64,000 nt of DNA from Verrucomicrobiota bacterium (lineage in GTDB: Bacteria > Verrucomicrobiota > Verrucomicrobiia > Limisphaerales > JADLHS01), in assembly GCA_029573725.1 (NCBI GenBank), contig JAKQDQ010000181.1, forward strand, positions 1 to 64,000, given 5' to 3'. Made by a program: the position numbers and the translations under genes. The notes below the pieces were generated by a model. That model saw only the letters and a list, made by a program, of their open reading frames with translations. It was not told where the DNA came from and made no database searches. How positions within the stretch are numbered: position 1 is the stretch's first letter; each line of letters opens with the position of its first letter. This document shows positions 11,416 through 20,562 of this stretch, piece by piece.

Positions 11416-13014
11416 TTATAATTTGACGACGTGTACACTGTGAATGTCTTCATCTTTTTCCAGCTCGGCCAATACCGCCGCCGTCGGTTCGCTGTCCAAA
11501 TGCAGCACCGTTAGCGCATCGCCGCCCTCGGTGTCGCGGCTCAAGCTCATGCTCGCGATGTTCACCTGATGACGACCCAGCAGCGTACCCAGGTATCCGA
11601 CAATTCCCGGGCGGTCCTTGTTCGTTAATAACAGCATCACTCCGCTGATCGGAATCTCGACCGGGGAGCTGTACAAACGCACGATCCGCGGGTTGTTCGG
11701 CGAGCCAAAAAATGTGCCGCCGGCCGAGATGACCTTTTGGTTCTCGTGAAAGGCCTGCACGTGCAGCCACTCGTTAAACGTAACCGGTTCATTGGAGCGT
11801 TTCTCTTCGACGGTCAATCCCAGCGTGGAGGCGATGCTGCGGACGTTGATGTTGTTCAAGTCATGCACACCGGCCCGGGATAAAAATCCCTGCAACACCG
11901 CCCGGGTGATGGGATCAATATTGGGCAGCTCCTGCGCCTTGCCGCCGTAAGTGATGTAGAGGCGATCCACCTGGGCGGGGGCCAGTTGGGCAAGCAATTT
12001 GCCAATTTTTTCACCCAGGATGAGATACGGTTTGACCTGTTCGTACGTCTTGGCGTCGAGGTAGGGCAGATTCACCGCATTGCGGACTTCTCCCGTCAAC
12101 AAATAGCCCGTAATGACTTCGGCCACCTCCAACCCGCACTTTTCCTGCGCTTCGGTCGTGCTGGCGCCGAGGTGCGGGGTCAGGATCAAACCCGGATGGG
12201 TGCGGAACGGGTGGTCCGGGGGCAAGGGCTCCTTGTCATACACGTCCAATCCCGCCGCCGCCACCTTGCCGGATTCCAGCGCGGCCAGCAGGTCCTGCGC
12301 TTCGATGATTTCACCCCGGGCACAATTCACCACCCGCACGCCCGGTTTCATTTTGGCGAAGGCCGCGGCATTCAACATCCCTTTGGTCTGGTCGGTCACC
12401 GGCATGTGTACGGTGATGAAGTCGGCTTCGCGGTAAACCAAATCCACTTCGGTGGCCAGCTCCACTCCAAGCGCTTTGGCGCGCGCCTCACTCAGAAACG
12501 GGTCATAACCAATTACGCGCATCCCGAACGCCAGCGCCCGTTTGGCCACCTCCGTGCCGATCCGGCCCATGCCCAATACCCCGAGGGTTTTGCCGGCAAC
12601 TTCCACGCCTTGGAACAGCTTGCGGTCCCATTTTCCGGCCGTCATCGAGGCATAGGCCTGTGGCACATTCCGCGCGAGGCTCAGCAGCATGGCGAACGTC
12701 AACTCCGCCGTCGTCACGGTGTTCCCTCCCGGCGTGTTCATCACCACAACCCCGTGACGGGTCGCCGCCTTCACATCCACATTGTCCACCCCGACACCGG
12801 CGCGACCAACCACGCGTAATTTTTTGGCGGCTTCCAGGACCTTTTTGGTCACCTTGGTTTCGGAGCGTACAATCATGGCGGCGACATCGCTCACCACGGG
12901 AAGCAATTCGGTTTCAGCCAGGCGTTTGGGCAGGACAACCACCTCGAACTCGGGGCGTTGTTGTAGCAGGGCGATGCCGCGGGGCGAGATGGGGTCACAA
13001 ACCAATATTTTCAT
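11416..13014 (-). CDS. serA: D-3-phosphoglycerate dehydrogenase
   Basis: First step of serine synthesis: oxidises 3-phosphoglycerate to 3-phosphohydroxypyruvate with NAD+. The protein has 532 residues, the long type with an intervening domain and a C-terminal ACT domain. Visible are the Rossmann motif LGVLGMGRIGTEVAKRA, the catalytic Arg in NCARGEII, the Glu in DKEPLPPDHPF, the His in LTPHLGASTTEAQ, and an ACT domain from about residue 455 (LLLTNKDRPGIVGYLGTLLG) that usually senses serine. ATG at 13014 aligns with the family. It heads a likely two-gene transcript with the parvulin gene. Confidence 0.96.
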   Translation of the reverse strand: MKILVCDPISPRGIALLQQRPEFEVVVLPKRLAETELLPVVSDVAAMIVRSETKVTKKVLEAAKKLRVVGRAGVGVDNVDVKAATRHGVVVMNTPGGNTVTTAELTFAMLLSLARNVPQAYASMTAGKWDRKLFQGVEVAGKTLGVLGMGRIGTEVAKRALAFGMRVIGYDPFLSEARAKALGVELATEVDLVYREADFITVHMPVTDQTKGMLNAAAFAKMKPGVRVVNCARGEIIEAQDLLAALESGKVAAAGLDVYDKEPLPPDHPFRTHPGLILTPHLGASTTEAQEKCGLEVAEVITGYLLTGEVRNAVNLPYLDAKTYEQVKPYLILGEKIGKLLAQLAPAQVDRLYITYGGKAQELPNIDPITRAVLQGFLSRAGVHDLNNINVRSIASTLGLTVEEKRSNEPVTFNEWLHVQAFHENQKVISAGGTFFGSPNNPRIVRLYSSPVEIPISGVMLLLTNKDRPGIVGYLGTLLGRHQVNIASMSLSRDTEGGDALTVLHLDSEPTAAVLAELEKDEDIHSVHVVKL

Positions 13015-13108
13015 ACGAACAAGGTCGGTCAGTCTAACTTAGCCCGGCCCGAGGTCAAACTTTCAAAAATCACCGCCTCCCGGCGGCCGGCCCATCAATC
13101 GGCTTTAC

Positions 13109-16100
13109 TTGGCCCGCAGGGCCTCCAACCATGACTTGGTGCTGAAGTGGTTGCGAGGATGGACGGTGGGGATGCTGCTGGTCGGAGGAGGGCTGGCCGG
13201 GAGCCGGTGTCCTGTTGTTGCGGCCGACTCCGGCACGTTTCTGGTGTGGAACACCCAGGACGCAGAATTGCTGCCGCAGAGTTCGGTCATTGCGCTGACC
13301 CAGACGCGTGATGGGTACCTCTGGTTGGGAACGATGAAAGGGCTGGTCCGCTTCGACGGCATTCATCCGGAGGTGTTCTACGAAGCCGAGACGATCGTAC
13401 ATTTGTTTGAGGACCGCCAGGGCGGGTTGTGGGTGGGCACGGAAAAATCCGGCGTATTGCGCCTCCAAAACGGCGTGGCCACGAACGTGCAGTTCGGCCA
13501 TGGCGTGCGGGAGCGCCTGATGGCGGCGACCGAAGATGCGACGGGCGCGGTCTGGTTGTTTGGCGCCGACGGGCAACTGGCCCGCTATCGGAACGGCCGT
13601 CGCGAGAACACCTGGTTGATCAATCCCGGCGCCAGCAGTTGCCGCTCCCTCATTACCGACGCTGCGGGCGAGCTCTGGGTGGGCACGGACATGAATCTGT
13701 ATCGGGTCGTTTCTGATCTGCGGCGCCCGGACTTTGAATTGCAGCTCCAAACCATTCCACTGACCGGCCGGCAGGACTTTCTGCTCGCCCGCAAGGACGG
13801 TGGTTTCTGGCAATTCGCCAATCAGCACATTTATCTGCACACGACGAATGGGATCACCCAAACGCTTGGGCCTTATCCCTGGAAACCTCTCCTCACCGCC
13901 TCACCGGTCACATCGGCCTGCGAAGATGCACAGGGCAACCTGATCATCGGAACGCTGGGTGACGGCGTGTATCGGTTGGACCCGCGGGGCGCGGTGACGC
14001 GCATCGGCAGCTCCCAGGGCTTGAATCACGAAACCGTATTGTCCTTGTGCGTGGATCGCGAAGGCAACCTGTGGGTCGGCACTGACGGCGGCGGGGCCAA
14101 CCGGCTGCGCCCGGCGCGGTTTCAGCTGCAGCCGGAAACGGGTGGCAAAAGTGTGCAATCCGTTTCCACCGACAGTCAGGGCGGATTATGGATCGCGTTC
14201 AATGGCGGTGAATTGAACTACTGGCTTCATGACACCATGCGCAAGTACGACGCCACGGCGGATTTGCCCGGGGTAAACGTGCGGGCGCTGCTCGTGGATG
14301 CGCGGGATACCGTCTGGCTGGGCGGCATTGTGGCGGGCGGCATCTATCAATTCGTGGACGGGAGGTTCCGTCTGGCGCCCGGCACTGAAGGGGTGCGACC
14401 GCAGGTTTCCGCCCTGTTTCAGGATCGGGCCACCAACATCTGGGTCGGCACACAGGAGGGACTGGCGTTTTGGAACGGCGCGACGTGGAAGCTGTACACG
14501 ACCGGGGATGGCTTGACGACGAATTCGGTGCGCGCCATTGCCGAAGGCGTCAATGGCGATTTATGGGTGGGCACCGATGGCGGGGGTTTGAACCGGTTGC
14601 AGGACGGACACTTTACCAGTTATCGCGCGACGGACACCGGACTGCCCAGCGACTATATTACCGCGCTCCACACCGATGCGGCCGGGGCGGTTTGGATTGG
14701 CACTTCGGGCGGGGGGCTGGCGCGATTCCAAACGGGCAGCTGGAAACGCTTTGACAAGCAGGATGGTCTGGCGGGCAACAGCATTTCCTATCTGGCCGAG
14801 GACGAGTTGGGTTTCCTTTGGATCGGCTCAAACGAAGGGTTGATGCGCGTGGCCCGGTCCGCCTTGAATGCCTACGCCGACGGCCGGACCAACATTTTGT
14901 CCCTGCGCACCTTCGGCAAGGCGGACGGATTGCCGACCAAGGAATGCTCCTCGGGCTCGCAACCGTCCGTTTGGCGCGGCCCTTCCGGACGGATGTGGTT
15001 TCCCACGGCCAAGGGCCTGGTCAGCCTGCAACCGGCGGCGTTGCAACCCAATACCAATCCCCCGCCCGTGGTGATTGAAGCCGTCCTGGTGGATGGAAAA
15101 TCCCAGGCGACCAATGCCTTGCAAACCGCCTGGCCGCGCGCGGTCGTCGTGCCGGCCCGCAAGGAAGTGGTGGAAATTCGTTTCACCAGTCTGAATCTCA
15201 CGGCGCCGGAGCAGGCCCGCTTTCAATATCGCCTGGACGATGGGGACGCCCGTTGGATGGATTCGCGCGGGCTGCGGGAAGTCCGGCTCACCCGGCTGCC
15301 GCCGGGACATTACCATTTTCAGGTGCGCGCCTGCAATGAGGACGGGTTCTGGAGTCCCATTCCGGCGTCCTTGCGCCTGGTGGTCATTCCGCCCTTTTGG
15401 AAAACGTGGTGGTTTCAGGCGGGCGGAGTGGTGTGCTTGATCGGGGGCATTGGGGGCCTCGTGTATTTCATTTCCACCCAGCGGTTGCAACGCCAGCTCG
15501 CGTCCTTGCGCCAGCAGGAAGCGCTGGAAAAGGAGCGCGCCCGCATCGCGCGCGACTTGCACGATCAACTGGGCGCCAATCTGACGCAGGTCAGCTTGCT
15601 GGGTGAAATGGTGGGCGAGGACCGGCACCTGCCGGCGGAGGTCGCGGCGCATGCCGAACAGATTTGCAAGACCGCCCGGCAGACCTCGGATGCACTGGAT
15701 GAGATTGTTTGGGCGGCCAATCCTTCCAATGACACGCTGGAGGGGCTGGTCAATTACGCCTGCAAATATGCGCAGGAATATCTCGCCCTGGCCAATCTCC
15801 GGTATCGTCTGGATGTGCCCCCGGCGCTGCCGGCGCTCGGCATTCCGCCGGATCTGCGGCACAATGTATTCCTGGCCTTCAAGGAATCGGTGAACAACGT
15901 CGTCAAGCACGCGCGCGCCACGGAGGCCAGAATCCATCTGCGGCTGGGGGACCGGCAATTCGTTTTTGAAGTGGAGGACAACGGGCGCGGCCCGGCGGGG
16001 GCCGCCACGAAAACCGGGAGAAATGGGTTGCGCAACATGCGCAAACGCATGGAAGATGTGGGCGGCACATTTGAAATGGTGCCGGCCCCCGGGCGCGGGA

Positions 16101-16138
16101 CCATCGTGCGACTGACGGCGCCGCTCACCAAACCCTGA
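13109..16138 (+). CDS. Two-component propeller sensor histidine kinase (reg_prop/Y_Y_Y/HisKA_3)
   Basis: A membrane sensor kinase of about 1009 residues. A signal-like N-terminus (LKWLRGWTVGMLLVGGGLAG) leads into many reg_prop blades of the form DGYLWLGTMKGLVRFDG, making an extracytoplasmic beta-propeller. A Y_Y_Y domain (RFQYRLDDGDARWM ... LPPGHYHFQVRACNEDG) and one TM helix (about residues 769-790) follow. Next come HisKA_3 with phospho-acceptor His818 (ARIARDLHDQLGANLTQV) and a HATPase (VNNVVKHA, VEDNGRGP, GLRNMRKRME). The start is uncertain: TTG 13109, TTG 13136 or GTG 13139; the last gives the neatest signal peptide. It is NarX/DesK-like and paired with the regulator 6 nt downstream. The ligand is unknown; such propeller sensors often respond to polysaccharides. 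Confidence 0.92.
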   Translation: MARRASNHDLVLKWLRGWTVGMLLVGGGLAGSRCPVVAADSGTFLVWNTQDAELLPQSSVIALTQTRDGYLWLGTMKGLVRFDGIHPEVFYEAETIVHLFEDRQGGLWVGTEKSGVLRLQNGVATNVQFGHGVRERLMAATEDATGAVWLFGADGQLARYRNGRRENTWLINPGASSCRSLITDAAGELWVGTDMNLYRVVSDLRRPDFELQLQTIPLTGRQDFLLARKDGGFWQFANQHIYLHTTNGITQTLGPYPWKPLLTASPVTSACEDAQGNLIIGTLGDGVYRLDPRGAVTRIGSSQGLNHETVLSLCVDREGNLWVGTDGGGANRLRPARFQLQPETGGKSVQSVSTDSQGGLWIAFNGGELNYWLHDTMRKYDATADLPGVNVRALLVDARDTVWLGGIVAGGIYQFVDGRFRLAPGTEGVRPQVSALFQDRATNIWVGTQEGLAFWNGATWKLYTTGDGLTTNSVRAIAEGVNGDLWVGTDGGGLNRLQDGHFTSYRATDTGLPSDYITALHTDAAGAVWIGTSGGGLARFQTGSWKRFDKQDGLAGNSISYLAEDELGFLWIGSNEGLMRVARSALNAYADGRTNILSLRTFGKADGLPTKECSSGSQPSVWRGPSGRMWFPTAKGLVSLQPAALQPNTNPPPVVIEAVLVDGKSQATNALQTAWPRAVVVPARKEVVEIRFTSLNLTAPEQARFQYRLDDGDARWMDSRGLREVRLTRLPPGHYHFQVRACNEDGFWSPIPASLRLVVIPPFWKTWWFQAGGVVCLIGGIGGLVYFISTQRLQRQLASLRQQEALEKERARIARDLHDQLGANLTQVSLLGEMVGEDRHLPAEVAAHAEQICKTARQTSDALDEIVWAANPSNDTLEGLVNYACKYAQEYLALANLRYRLDVPPALPALGIPPDLRHNVFLAFKESVNNVVKHARATEARIHLRLGDRQFVFEVEDNGRGPAGAATKTGRNGLRNMRKRMEDVGGTFEMVPAPGRGTIVRLTAPLTKP

Positions 16139-16144
16139 CACGCC

Positions 16145-16780
16145 ATGGCCATCACGGTTTCGATCGTTGAGGACAATGAACAATTGCGGGACACCCTCGC
16201 GCGCATGATCAATCGCGCGGAGGGATTCGCATGCGTTGGCCAGCATCCGAGTGCGGAGGCCGCCCTTGCCGGCGTTCCCGCAGAGCAACCCCACGTGGTC
16301 CTGATGGACATCAACCTGCCCGGCATGAACGGGGTGGAGTGTGTCCGGCGATTGAAGGAAATTCTGCCGGCCACGCAAATCGTCATGCTGACGGCTTACG
16401 AGGATACGGAGAACATCTTCAATTCGCTGGCCGCCGGCGCCGCCGGTTACCTGCTCAAACGTTCCAAGAGTTCGGAAATTCTGGATGCCATCCGCGATGT
16501 GCAGAACGGCGGCTCGCCGATGTCCACCCACATCGCCCGCAAAGTCGTGCAGTCTTTCCAAATGCGTCCGAGCGTCGCCCCGCCCGAACCCACAAATGAA
16601 CTTTCACCGCGCGAGCAGGAGGTGTTGGATTTACTGAGCCAGGGGTTCATGTACAAGGAAATTTCCGACCGGCTCGGCATCAGCTTTGAAACCGTGCGAA
16701 CTTACATCCGACGAATTTATGAAAAATTACACGTTCGCACGCGCACAGAGGCGGTTGCGAAGGCCCTGAGACGTCAGTAA
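16145..16780 (+). CDS. NarL/LuxR-family response regulator
   Basis: A 211-residue transcription regulator that accepts phosphate from the preceding kinase. The receiver domain has acidic residues VEDNE, phospho-acceptor Asp55 in VVLMDINLPGMNG, the conserved Thr/Ala (LTAYED) and Lys (LLKRSKS). The LuxR-type HTH occupies the C-terminus (LSPREQEVLDLLSQGFMYKEISDRLGIS). It starts 6 nt after the kinase stop, so the pair is one operon. Targets are not evident from the neighbourhood. Confidence 0.95.
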   Translation: MAITVSIVEDNEQLRDTLARMINRAEGFACVGQHPSAEAALAGVPAEQPHVVLMDINLPGMNGVECVRRLKEILPATQIVMLTAYEDTENIFNSLAAGAAGYLLKRSKSSEILDAIRDVQNGGSPMSTHIARKVVQSFQMRPSVAPPEPTNELSPREQEVLDLLSQGFMYKEISDRLGISFETVRTYIRRIYEKLHVRTRTEAVAKALRRQ

Positions 16781-16999
16781 CAACCTGAATATCAGCGGTT
16801 TGTGATCGTATCGTTTGCGGGCGCAACCTGTCCCCCACAATGGTGACTACCGGTATCTGGAAACTATCCTATGATGAGGGCGTTGTTGGACGGGAATTTG
16901 CAGAGGTTACCGTGTGTTTCGTAAAGGCGTAGAACTGCAGCGCCGCCGGAAAACAACTTTGAATTTCGGCATTGGAAATGGGTTTTGTTCTCAGGCAGA
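16781..16999 (+). ncRNA. Possible small RNA or long 3' UTR ending in a strong terminator
   Basis: No convincing protein gene lies between the response regulator and the ribE stop codon, yet a textbook plus-strand terminator closes the stretch at 17000-17030. A TATGAT hexamer near 16870 could be a -10 element, but no matching -35 is seen. A 15-codon ORF begins at 16871. The region is either a long 3' UTR of the regulator mRNA or an independent RNA of about 150 nt. I recognise no known RNA family. Confidence 0.3.
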
Positions 17000-17659
17000 G
17001 GACCGGATGAATTGTCCGGTCCTTTTGTTTGTACGCCCGCGCCCGCCATCGCCGTCTCGTGGTCGGGCCAGGAAGCGCTCCACGTACTTGCCCAACATGT
17101 CCACTTCGAGGTTCACGTAATCGCCAGGCTGCCGCGCCCGCAAGGTGGTGATCTCGTACGTGTGCGGAATAATCCAGATTTGAAACTGGGTTTTCGTCAC
17201 CCCGGCGACCGTCAGGCTGATCCCATCCACCGCAATGGAGCCCTTCAAAACGACGTAACGCATGAGGTTGGAGGGGGCGGAAATGCTGAGCAGCTGGTCC
17301 GTTCCCGATTTTTTCCAGCTCCGGACTTTTCCCAGGCCGTCCACATGGCCAGTCACGAAATGACCTCCCAATTCATCGCCCGCGCGCAGCGGACGTTCCA
17401 GATTGACAATGTCGCCGGACTGAGCGAACTGCAGGTTGGTGCGTCGCCAGGATTCACGCAATACATCGAAATGAAGTCGTCGCCCAGGACCGCACGGGGT
17501 GTGTTGCACCACGGTTAAACAGCAACCATTGACGGCCACACTCGCACCCAGCCGGGCGCCCTGCATTCCACGCGGGACGCGCAGCACCAGGCGGATCGCT
17601 TTGGGTGCCGGGGCAATGGTTTCAATCACGCCGGTCTGCTGAATGATCCCCGTAAACAT
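16991..17659 (-). CDS. ribE: Riboflavin synthase alpha subunit
   Basis: Dismutates two 6,7-dimethyl-8-ribityllumazine molecules into riboflavin. The protein has 222 residues with two tandem lumazine-binding domains. The N-terminus MFTGIIQQTGVI is diagnostic and fixes the start at 17659. Domain 1 has VAVNGCCLTV and GHFVTGHVDG; domain 2 has GSIAVDGISLTVAGV and ends with VNLEVDMLGKYVERF. It lies 50 nt downstream of ribD, with ribH elsewhere in the window (33.7 kb), so the pathway is split. The Gly/Arg-rich C-terminal tail overlaps the opposing terminator. Confidence 0.96.
   Translation of the reverse strand: MFTGIIQQTGVIETIAPAPKAIRLVLRVPRGMQGARLGASVAVNGCCLTVVQHTPCGPGRRLHFDVLRESWRRTNLQFAQSGDIVNLERPLRAGDELGGHFVTGHVDGLGKVRSWKKSGTDQLLSISAPSNLMRYVVLKGSIAVDGISLTVAGVTKTQFQIWIIPHTYEITTLRARQPGDYVNLEVDMLGKYVERFLARPRDGDGGRGRTNKRTGQFIRSSA
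17000..17030 (+). terminator. Rho-independent terminator overlapping the 3' end of ribE
   Basis: A perfect 8-bp stem (GGACCGGA 17000-17007, TCCGGTCC 17015-17022) with a 7-nt loop is followed by TTTTGTTT. The T-tract is on the plus strand, while the same bases encode the last codons of ribE on the minus strand. It would stop transcripts coming from the response-regulator side. Confidence 0.8.
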
Positions 17660-17709
17660 GGGGCTATGGTGGGGGAGAAACCTTTCCGCCGGCAAGGGCG
17701 CAAAACGCA

Positions 17710-18834
17710 TCAAACCGCCACCCTGGCGGTGAGCAGCAGGTCCTCCCCGGCCAGACGCCAGTTCACATTGGTCAGTGTCAATACTTCGCTCCACGCCTCC
17801 GCGCCCTTGCCGGCGACGCCTTTCAGGGCCGTGCGTCCGCCGAGAATCTTCGGCGCGTAAAAAAACGCAATCCGCTGCGCCAGACGCTCCAGCAGGAAGG
17901 AGGCATTGACTTCGCCGCCCCCCTCGACCAACAAGCTGGTGACCGCTTCCGCACCCAGCTTGCGCAGCAGCCATCGCAGGTCGATTTTGCCGTGCTGCGC
18001 CGGTCCCGTGACCACACGCACCCGGCGGGCGAGCGCGGCCACCCGGCGCGGCGCGGCGTTCTCACTCACCACAAGGGTCGTGGTGGCGGCCTGCGGATCA
18101 CTGACGACCTTGGCGGACAAGGGCGTGCGGGCCTCCGCGTCCAGCACGATTCGCCGCAACGGCGGGTGTTTCTCCGGCAGATCCCTGCCGCCAATTTTCC
18201 GCACGACCAGGCTCGGATCATCGGCGAGAATGGTATGCACGCCGACCACAATGGCGTCGTGTTCGTGGCGCAACTGCATCCCGTGCGCTCGTGCGGCGGC
18301 GCTGGTGATCCACTTGGATTCGCCGGCGGCCGTGGCAATCTTCCCGTCCAGGGTCATTGCCGCCTTCACCGTGACCAGCGGAGTGCGACACTGGATCCAA
18401 TGGTTGAAGGCCTCGTTCAGTTCAGCACAGCGATCGCTTAAAACTCCCGCCGCCACCTGAAGGCCGGCATGGCGCAGCTCCGAAAGACCGGCGCCGGCAT
18501 GACGGGGGTTGGGATCAATCGCGCCGACCACCACGCGCCGGATCCCTGCGGCCTGGATGGCCGCGGTGCAGGGTGGCGTGCGTCCGTGCGTGGAGCATGG
18601 CTCCAAGGTCACATAGAGGGTCGCGCCGCGCACGGAGTGCCGCCGTCGCCCGGCATCCCGGAACGCCTCAATTTCGGCATGGGGCTCACCCGCGCGCCGA
18701 TGCCAGCCACGACCAATGATCCGGCCCGCCCGCACCAGCAAGGCGCCAACGATCGGGTTGGGCGAGGTCGTGCCGCGGCCCCGTTGCGCCAGCCGGATGG
18801 CCTGGCGCATAAAACCAAAATCCCGGGCGTTCAT
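17710..18834 (-). CDS. ribD: Bifunctional riboflavin biosynthesis deaminase/reductase
   Basis: Converts the pyrimidine made by GTP cyclohydrolase II through deamination and NADPH-dependent ribosyl reduction. It is 374 residues, normal for fused RibD. The zinc deaminase domain has HAEIEAF and the PCSTHGRTPPC zinc site near residues 50-85. The reductase domain begins with PLVTVKAAMTLDGKIATAAGESKWIT and contains LLVEGGGEVNASFL. No FMN-riboswitch-like sequence is visible in the 147 nt upstream. Probably one transcript with ribE. Confidence 0.96.
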   Translation of the reverse strand: MNARDFGFMRQAIRLAQRGRGTTSPNPIVGALLVRAGRIIGRGWHRRAGEPHAEIEAFRDAGRRRHSVRGATLYVTLEPCSTHGRTPPCTAAIQAAGIRRVVVGAIDPNPRHAGAGLSELRHAGLQVAAGVLSDRCAELNEAFNHWIQCRTPLVTVKAAMTLDGKIATAAGESKWITSAAARAHGMQLRHEHDAIVVGVHTILADDPSLVVRKIGGRDLPEKHPPLRRIVLDAEARTPLSAKVVSDPQAATTTLVVSENAAPRRVAALARRVRVVTGPAQHGKIDLRWLLRKLGAEAVTSLLVEGGGEVNASFLLERLAQRIAFFYAPKILGGRTALKGVAGKGAEAWSEVLTLTNVNWRLAGEDLLLTARVAV

Positions 18835-18981
18835 CTGCCTTGATCCGCGGCGGCCAGTTGGGACGGTGGCGGTACCGGCTTTTCCGTCCCGTCATCGCGC
18901 CGCGCAGCACCGGTCCGGTGCAATTGAAGCTTGCCACTCATCGGTTTCACCCTCTAAGTTTCCCGCGGACTATATTCATTT

Positions 18982-19212
18982 ATGGCTGATGCAGTAAACC
19001 GATATTCCGATAACGTCCCAGGCCGCTATTACGTGGACAATCAATGCATTGACTGCGATCTCTGCCGGGAAACCGCACCGGACAATTTCAAGCGCAACGA
19101 TGACGGCGGCTACTCGTTCGTATTTAAACAACCCGAAACTCCGGAGGAGGAGGAGCGCTGCAAGGAGGCCAAGGAAGGGTGCCCCGTGGAAGCCATTGGC
19201 GACGACGGTTAA
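18982..19212 (+). CDS. Small single-cluster ferredoxin
   Basis: A 76-residue acidic electron carrier. CIDCDLCRETAPDNF supplies three Cys ligands (CxxCxxC) and GCPVEAI the fourth, the pattern of one [4Fe-4S] (or [3Fe-4S]-convertible) cluster; a second full motif is absent. The sequence is very acidic in its second half. It is a monocistronic gene: ribD diverges upstream and a strong terminator follows. The electron partner is unknown. Confidence 0.9.
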   Translation: MADAVNRYSDNVPGRYYVDNQCIDCDLCRETAPDNFKRNDDGGYSFVFKQPETPEEEERCKEAKEGCPVEAIGDDG

Positions 19213-19233
19213 GAGGCCGACACCGACATTTAG

Positions 19234-19263
19234 GCCTGTCATTTCCCAATGGCAGGCTTTTTT
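19234..19263 (+). terminator. Rho-independent terminator of the ferredoxin gene
   Basis: The stem GCCTGTCATT (19234-19243) pairs with AATGGCAGGC (19248-19257) including one G-T wobble, with a 4-nt loop, and is followed directly by six T. It lies 21 nt after the ferredoxin stop. Confidence 0.9.
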
Positions 19264-19329
19264 ATGTACAAAAAAATCGGGGTGGCGTTCCGGCCATCCC
19301 CGATGCGGAAAAGGTCTGCGCCCCCAGGC

Positions 19330-20106
19330 TTAGAACGTATAGGCGGTTTGGGCAATCAGCCGGGTATCCGTCGTTTCCTTGCCGTATTTCACGCCGTTGT
19401 CGTAGTTCACCTGATACTTCACCTGCAAGTCCCAGTTGCTGATGATCTTGGTGCTGATTCCGATCTCAAAATTGATCAGGTCCCGATCCGGCCAGTCTTC
19501 GACGGCGGGAATGTACTCCGCAGTTTGCCAGATGCGGGTCGTATCCGTCAGCTTGTGCTCGAATTTTTCCCCGATGCGCAGCGCAAAGTACTCCTGGCGA
19601 TCCCGTGGCGAGGTGGCGGATGCTTCGCGTTCTTCAATCACAAACGACGGGCCCACATCGAACGACAGCGTGGTCTTCTCGTTTTTGATGAGGTAATAAC
19701 CCGCCAGTGGCGCAATCCGCAGGCGATACGCCAGGTCGGCAATCCCGTCATGTTCACCATCCACCCGCAAGCCGAAGTAGAGCCGGTCCGTAAACAAATG
19801 GTTGTATTGACCGTAACCCTTCACGTAATCGGTTGTGCGCGAACGATTGTTGCCCGTGCTGCTGCTTTTGCCGTAGCCGCCGGAAGCCCCCAGCAACACC
19901 TCGTCCCAATCCCATTTCCGTTTCGTGTCAATGCTGACCGTGGCCCCAACGCTTTCGCTGTTGCCGCTCTGAATGGTCAACCCCGCTGCCGCCACGGTTT
20001 CCCAGCCCTTTTGTTCCGGGGGCGGCGCTTGTTGAGCCCGCGCGTTTTGGTTGGCAAACAGCAGGGAGATGCCCAAGCCGCCTGCAAGTATCAATGTGTT
20101 TTTCAT
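19330..20106 (-). CDS. DUF481 outer-membrane beta-barrel protein (YdiY-like)
   Basis: A 258-residue exported protein. The signal peptide is MKNTLILAGGLGISLLFANQNARA. The rest is alternating amphipathic strands of the DUF481 type, including GLTIQSGNSESVGATVSIDTKRKWD near the start and a terminal YTF, an outer-membrane insertion signal ending in an aromatic residue. DUF481 members are called salt-stress-induced outer membrane proteins; the molecular role is unclear. Start 20106 is chosen because it begins the signal peptide. Confidence 0.85.
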   Translation of the reverse strand: MKNTLILAGGLGISLLFANQNARAQQAPPPEQKGWETVAAAGLTIQSGNSESVGATVSIDTKRKWDWDEVLLGASGGYGKSSSTGNNRSRTTDYVKGYGQYNHLFTDRLYFGLRVDGEHDGIADLAYRLRIAPLAGYYLIKNEKTTLSFDVGPSFVIEEREASATSPRDRQEYFALRIGEKFEHKLTDTTRIWQTAEYIPAVEDWPDRDLINFEIGISTKIISNWDLQVKYQVNYDNGVKYGKETTDTRLIAQTAYTF

Positions 20107-20562
20107 AGTAAAAATAAAGGCGGGATTATGCTTGGGTTGAACGGGGTTGGCCAGCTTTTTCTTCGCTTCAGGTTTGGATGCGATTGTGTACCGGGGAAGG
20201 GCCACTTGTCGGTGAAGGCACGAACCAACCTGCACGCGGGCCAAAGGTGAGAATCCCCCGGTGCAGGAAGCGCGCCCGCGGGTCAGGATGCCGACCGACA
20301 TTTCGCCAGATCACCTGCCTTTCACCACGGATCCGCGGCTTTCGCGGCAGCACCGCATCCACGCGGCCCGGCGGCTTGGACAACCCGGCAAGGAGCGCGG
20401 AATCGCTCCGGCTCACTGGCACAGGACCGGCATCGGGATTTTTCCTTCCGGCGGAGGTGGTTGCCCGGCGCGGAGACGGTTGCCCGGCCATGCTCGCAAG
20501 CAGTTCGTCATGAAAATCTGTTCCCCCAGCCGCCGGGTCCGCTACAATCCAGCGACGACAAA
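20107..20562. other. 456-nt divergent intergenic region
   Basis: This holds the upstream regions of the DUF481 gene (minus) and the ECF sigma gene (plus). Open frames here lack recognisable protein features. On the plus strand at 20246-20256 is GGTGAGAATCC and at 20281-20292 GGTCAGGATGCC, both resembling conserved pieces of cobalamin riboswitches, but the CGCAACTGT block is missing. I could not place a convincing sigma-70 promoter. Confidence 0.4.

Noticed and set aside
14828-16561. 577-codon minus-strand frame opposite the propeller kinase
   Set aside because: Antisense artefact of third-position GC; the plus-strand kinase and regulator have full domain sets.
18835-18981. FMN riboswitch upstream of ribD
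   Set aside because: The conserved AGGGTGAAATTCCC-type and ACCGGCGGT blocks were not found in this gap.
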